64,000 nucleotides of DNA from JAPPHA01 sp963662705 (GTDB lineage Bacteria; Pseudomonadota; Alphaproteobacteria; Rhodobacterales; Rhodobacteraceae). Under the pieces are notes generated by a model. That model saw only the letters and a program-made list of their open reading frames with translations. It had not been told where the DNA came from and searched no databases. Every line of letters starts with the position of its first letter. Position 1 is the first letter of the stretch. Both the position numbers and the translations under genes were made by a program. Positions 62,627 to 64,000 of the stretch are shown here, in pieces. Location of the stretch: NCBI GenBank assembly GCA_963662705.2, contig OY759767.1, positions 5,766,001 to 5,830,000 on the forward strand, read 5' to 3'.

Positions 62627-62692
62627 TTATGTGAACTGTGAATCCCAAGTGTCTGACATGACACTCCTTTTCCACCGATTCGGTTCACATAA
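62627..62692. repeat. Inverted repeat between two divergent recombinase genes
   Basis: TTATGTGAAC (62627-62636) and GTTCACATAA (62683-62692) form a perfect 10-bp inverted repeat with a 46-base interior. The interior includes a smaller GTGTC/GACAC repeat (62650-62665). It could be an element end, a recombination site or an operator. Confidence 0.5.
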
Positions 62693-62704
62693 AAATATGC
62701 TCTA

Positions 62705-62735
62705 CTCCTGTCAGTTTTTTTGACACTGACAGGAG
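62705..62735 (+). promoter_or_regulatory. Inverted repeat that buries a ribosome-binding site
   Basis: CTCCTGTCAGT (62705-62715) and ACTGACAGGAG (62725-62735) are a perfect 11-bp inverted repeat around a T-rich 9-base loop. The second arm contains AGGAG, the Shine-Dalgarno of the gene starting at 62743. Folded RNA would hide it, and the DNA palindrome could also bind a regulator or recombinase. Confidence 0.6.
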
Positions 62736-62742
62736 AGAGTTC

Positions 62743-64000
62743 ATGCCTTCGAAACAATTTGGTCCGCCACTGTCCGATGGAGTTCCGGAACGGGATTCCC
62801 GAGTTGTCCGGTGCTACGCGGAGCACCTGGAAAGCCTTGGACTTTCAGCTGGGAGGATTGGCGCAATGATCAGTACGGCCGGACACATCGCGGTGTGGCT
62901 GGTGCTCAACGGTTTGGATCTTGACAAGCTCGACATTCGCCTCGTGGGCCGTTTCATGCGCCATGAATGCCACTGCCCAGGCCGATATCGGACCGGCAGG
63001 AAGCCCGGTCGGCAGCGCAGGCAGTTTGCGCTCAGGTTCCTCCGGTACCTGCTCGAGACCGGTCGGGCAGAGGTTCCTCCAGAGATCGAGGCCGGCGGAC
63101 ATCTCGTGGCTCAGTTCCGGGATTCCCTGGAAGAACGGGGATACGCGCGTTCGTTGATCATTCAGAGCGGGGCCCTGTGCCGTCACTTCATTGTCTGGCT
63201 CTACCTGTCGGACATTCCCCTGGCGGCGACAGATGAGCGAATCCGGAATCGCTTTCTTGCCCACGACTGTACTTGTGTTCATCCGGGGTTCTTCGACAAA
63301 AGGCCCTGCCGGTTTGCCGGTTCCGCCGCCTCCGGATCAACGCTCCGGCTCTTTGCCGCGTTCCTGGTGGACAGGAACGTCATCCCGGCGCCGAACGTCC
63401 CCCAGCGTCACATGGAACGCTGGGAGCATCTGGATGCGTTCCTGCACTGGCTTCGACAGCACCGTGGCCTCAGGGACACGTCAGTCAAACAGTACGAACG
63501 GCACATTTGCGCGTTGCTTCCGGCTTTCGGCGACGAACCGGGGGCGTATGACGCCGCCCGGGTCCGGAACACGATCCTGGACCGTCTCGAAACCGCCTCT
63601 CGCGGACAGGCCGGAGACGAGGCGAGCGCGTTCCGGATGTACCTGCGTTTCCTCGGCTCGAACGGCCTCTGCCGGCCGGAACTCGTCCATGCGATCCCGA
63701 TGATTCCGAGACTCCGGGGCGAGAACCTGCCCCGGCATGTCGGGCAGGATGACATCGAACGCATGATCGCGACCTGCGACGTGACGACGCCGATCGGGAT
63801 GCGCGACCGGGCCGCCCTGCTGCTGCTCGCCCGTCTTGCGTTGCGGGCCGGCGACGTCGCCGGGCTGCATCTCGACGACATCGACTGGGACAGGGCCGTC
63901 ATCAGGGTCTGCGGCAAGTCGCGGCGCGAGGCGGAACTGCCGCTGCCGCAGGACGTGGGCGACGCGCTGCGGAATTACATCCTGAAGGCCCGGCCGCGCA
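62743..64000 (+). CDS. Tyrosine recombinase/integrase, incomplete at window end
   Basis: An open frame of at least 419 codons from ATG 62743 to the window edge. The N-terminal 300 residues hold two SAM-like core-binding regions (RVVRCYAEHLESLGLSAGRIG and WLRQHRGLRDTSVKQYERHICALLPAFGDE). A third part begins the catalytic domain (RDRAALLLLARLALRAGDVAGLHLDDIDW, with the first catalytic Arg). A Cys/His-rich segment (CHCPGRYRTGRKPGRQRR) sits near residue 77. The long N-terminus recalls the first recombinase of three-recombinase (RIT-like) elements. His-x-x-Arg and Tyr lie beyond the window. Confidence 0.85.
   Translation, partial: MPSKQFGPPLSDGVPERDSRVVRCYAEHLESLGLSAGRIGAMISTAGHIAVWLVLNGLDLDKLDIRLVGRFMRHECHCPGRYRTGRKPGRQRRQFALRFLRYLLETGRAEVPPEIEAGGHLVAQFRDSLEERGYARSLIIQSGALCRHFIVWLYLSDIPLAATDERIRNRFLAHDCTCVHPGFFDKRPCRFAGSAASGSTLRLFAAFLVDRNVIPAPNVPQRHMERWEHLDAFLHWLRQHRGLRDTSVKQYERHICALLPAFGDEPGAYDAARVRNTILDRLETASRGQAGDEASAFRMYLRFLGSNGLCRPELVHAIPMIPRLRGENLPRHVGQDDIERMIATCDVTTPIGMRDRAALLLLARLALRAGDVAGLHLDDIDWDRAVIRVCGKSRREAELPLPQDVGDALRNYILKARPR

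Overview
The window looks like a chromosomal or large-replicon segment of a GC-rich alphaproteobacterium, most likely Rhodobacterales or a relative. This is an inference from codon usage, from a polyol operon in the order known from Rhodobacter sphaeroides (smoEFGK-smoS-mtlK), and from abundant ABC and TRAP importers. No rRNA, tRNA or CRISPR array was seen. The segment is an accessory, decaying region. Catabolic operons are interleaved with insertion sequences and about a dozen broken genes.

Layout. 1-3.5 kb: a SEC-C protein, a chimeric pseudogene (binding-protein front joined to a short-chain dehydrogenase tail), a decayed flotillin-like gene and a YciI-like protein. 3.8-15.1 kb: a minus-strand operon with a TorT-like binding protein, ribose-type ABC ATPase and permease, PxpA, biotin carrier, biotin carboxylase, PxpB, PxpC and a cupin. 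A divergent LysR regulator lies upstream. It probably serves uptake and ATP-dependent opening of 5-oxoproline or a similar lactam. An ISKra4-family element with a clear target duplication has landed exactly at the carrier stop codon. 15.6-28.3 kb: a polyol locus. A LacI regulator is divergent from a PfkB kinase and a GatZ/KbaZ-family protein. It is followed by a SmoEFGK importer, SmoS, a decayed mannitol dehydrogenase, a zinc alcohol dehydrogenase and an intact mannitol dehydrogenase. Together these could oxidise hexitols to ketoses and feed D-tagatose into fructose 6-phosphate.

28.3-36 kb is a mobile-element nest. An IS4-family element is split by an IS21-family element with a 7-bp target duplication, and the IS21 element carries an antisense TOPRIM/primase-like passenger gene. 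Then come an istA remnant and two toxin-antitoxin pairs. 36.2-45.3 kb: malonyl-CoA decarboxylase, a frameshifted YciI gene, a RutE-like nitroreductase, decayed OsmC and DctP genes, intact DctQ and DctM, an intradiol dioxygenase, a GntR regulator and an isopropylmalate-synthase-family enzyme.

45.5-56.5 kb: a sugar locus with SMP-30 lactonase, aldose epimerase, an FMN alpha-hydroxyacid dehydrogenase, a 90-bp stub of an ABC ATPase, an SDR, a GntR regulator and a Tat-exported binding protein. It also has a frameshifted glycoside hydrolase and two permeases. The importer has no intact ATPase of its own here. 57.6-64 kb: an AbrB-type membrane protein, a second IS4 tail fragment, an IS91-family transposase with a tyrosine recombinase, and a divergent second recombinase running off the window. 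Its ribosome-binding site sits inside a perfect 11-bp inverted repeat.
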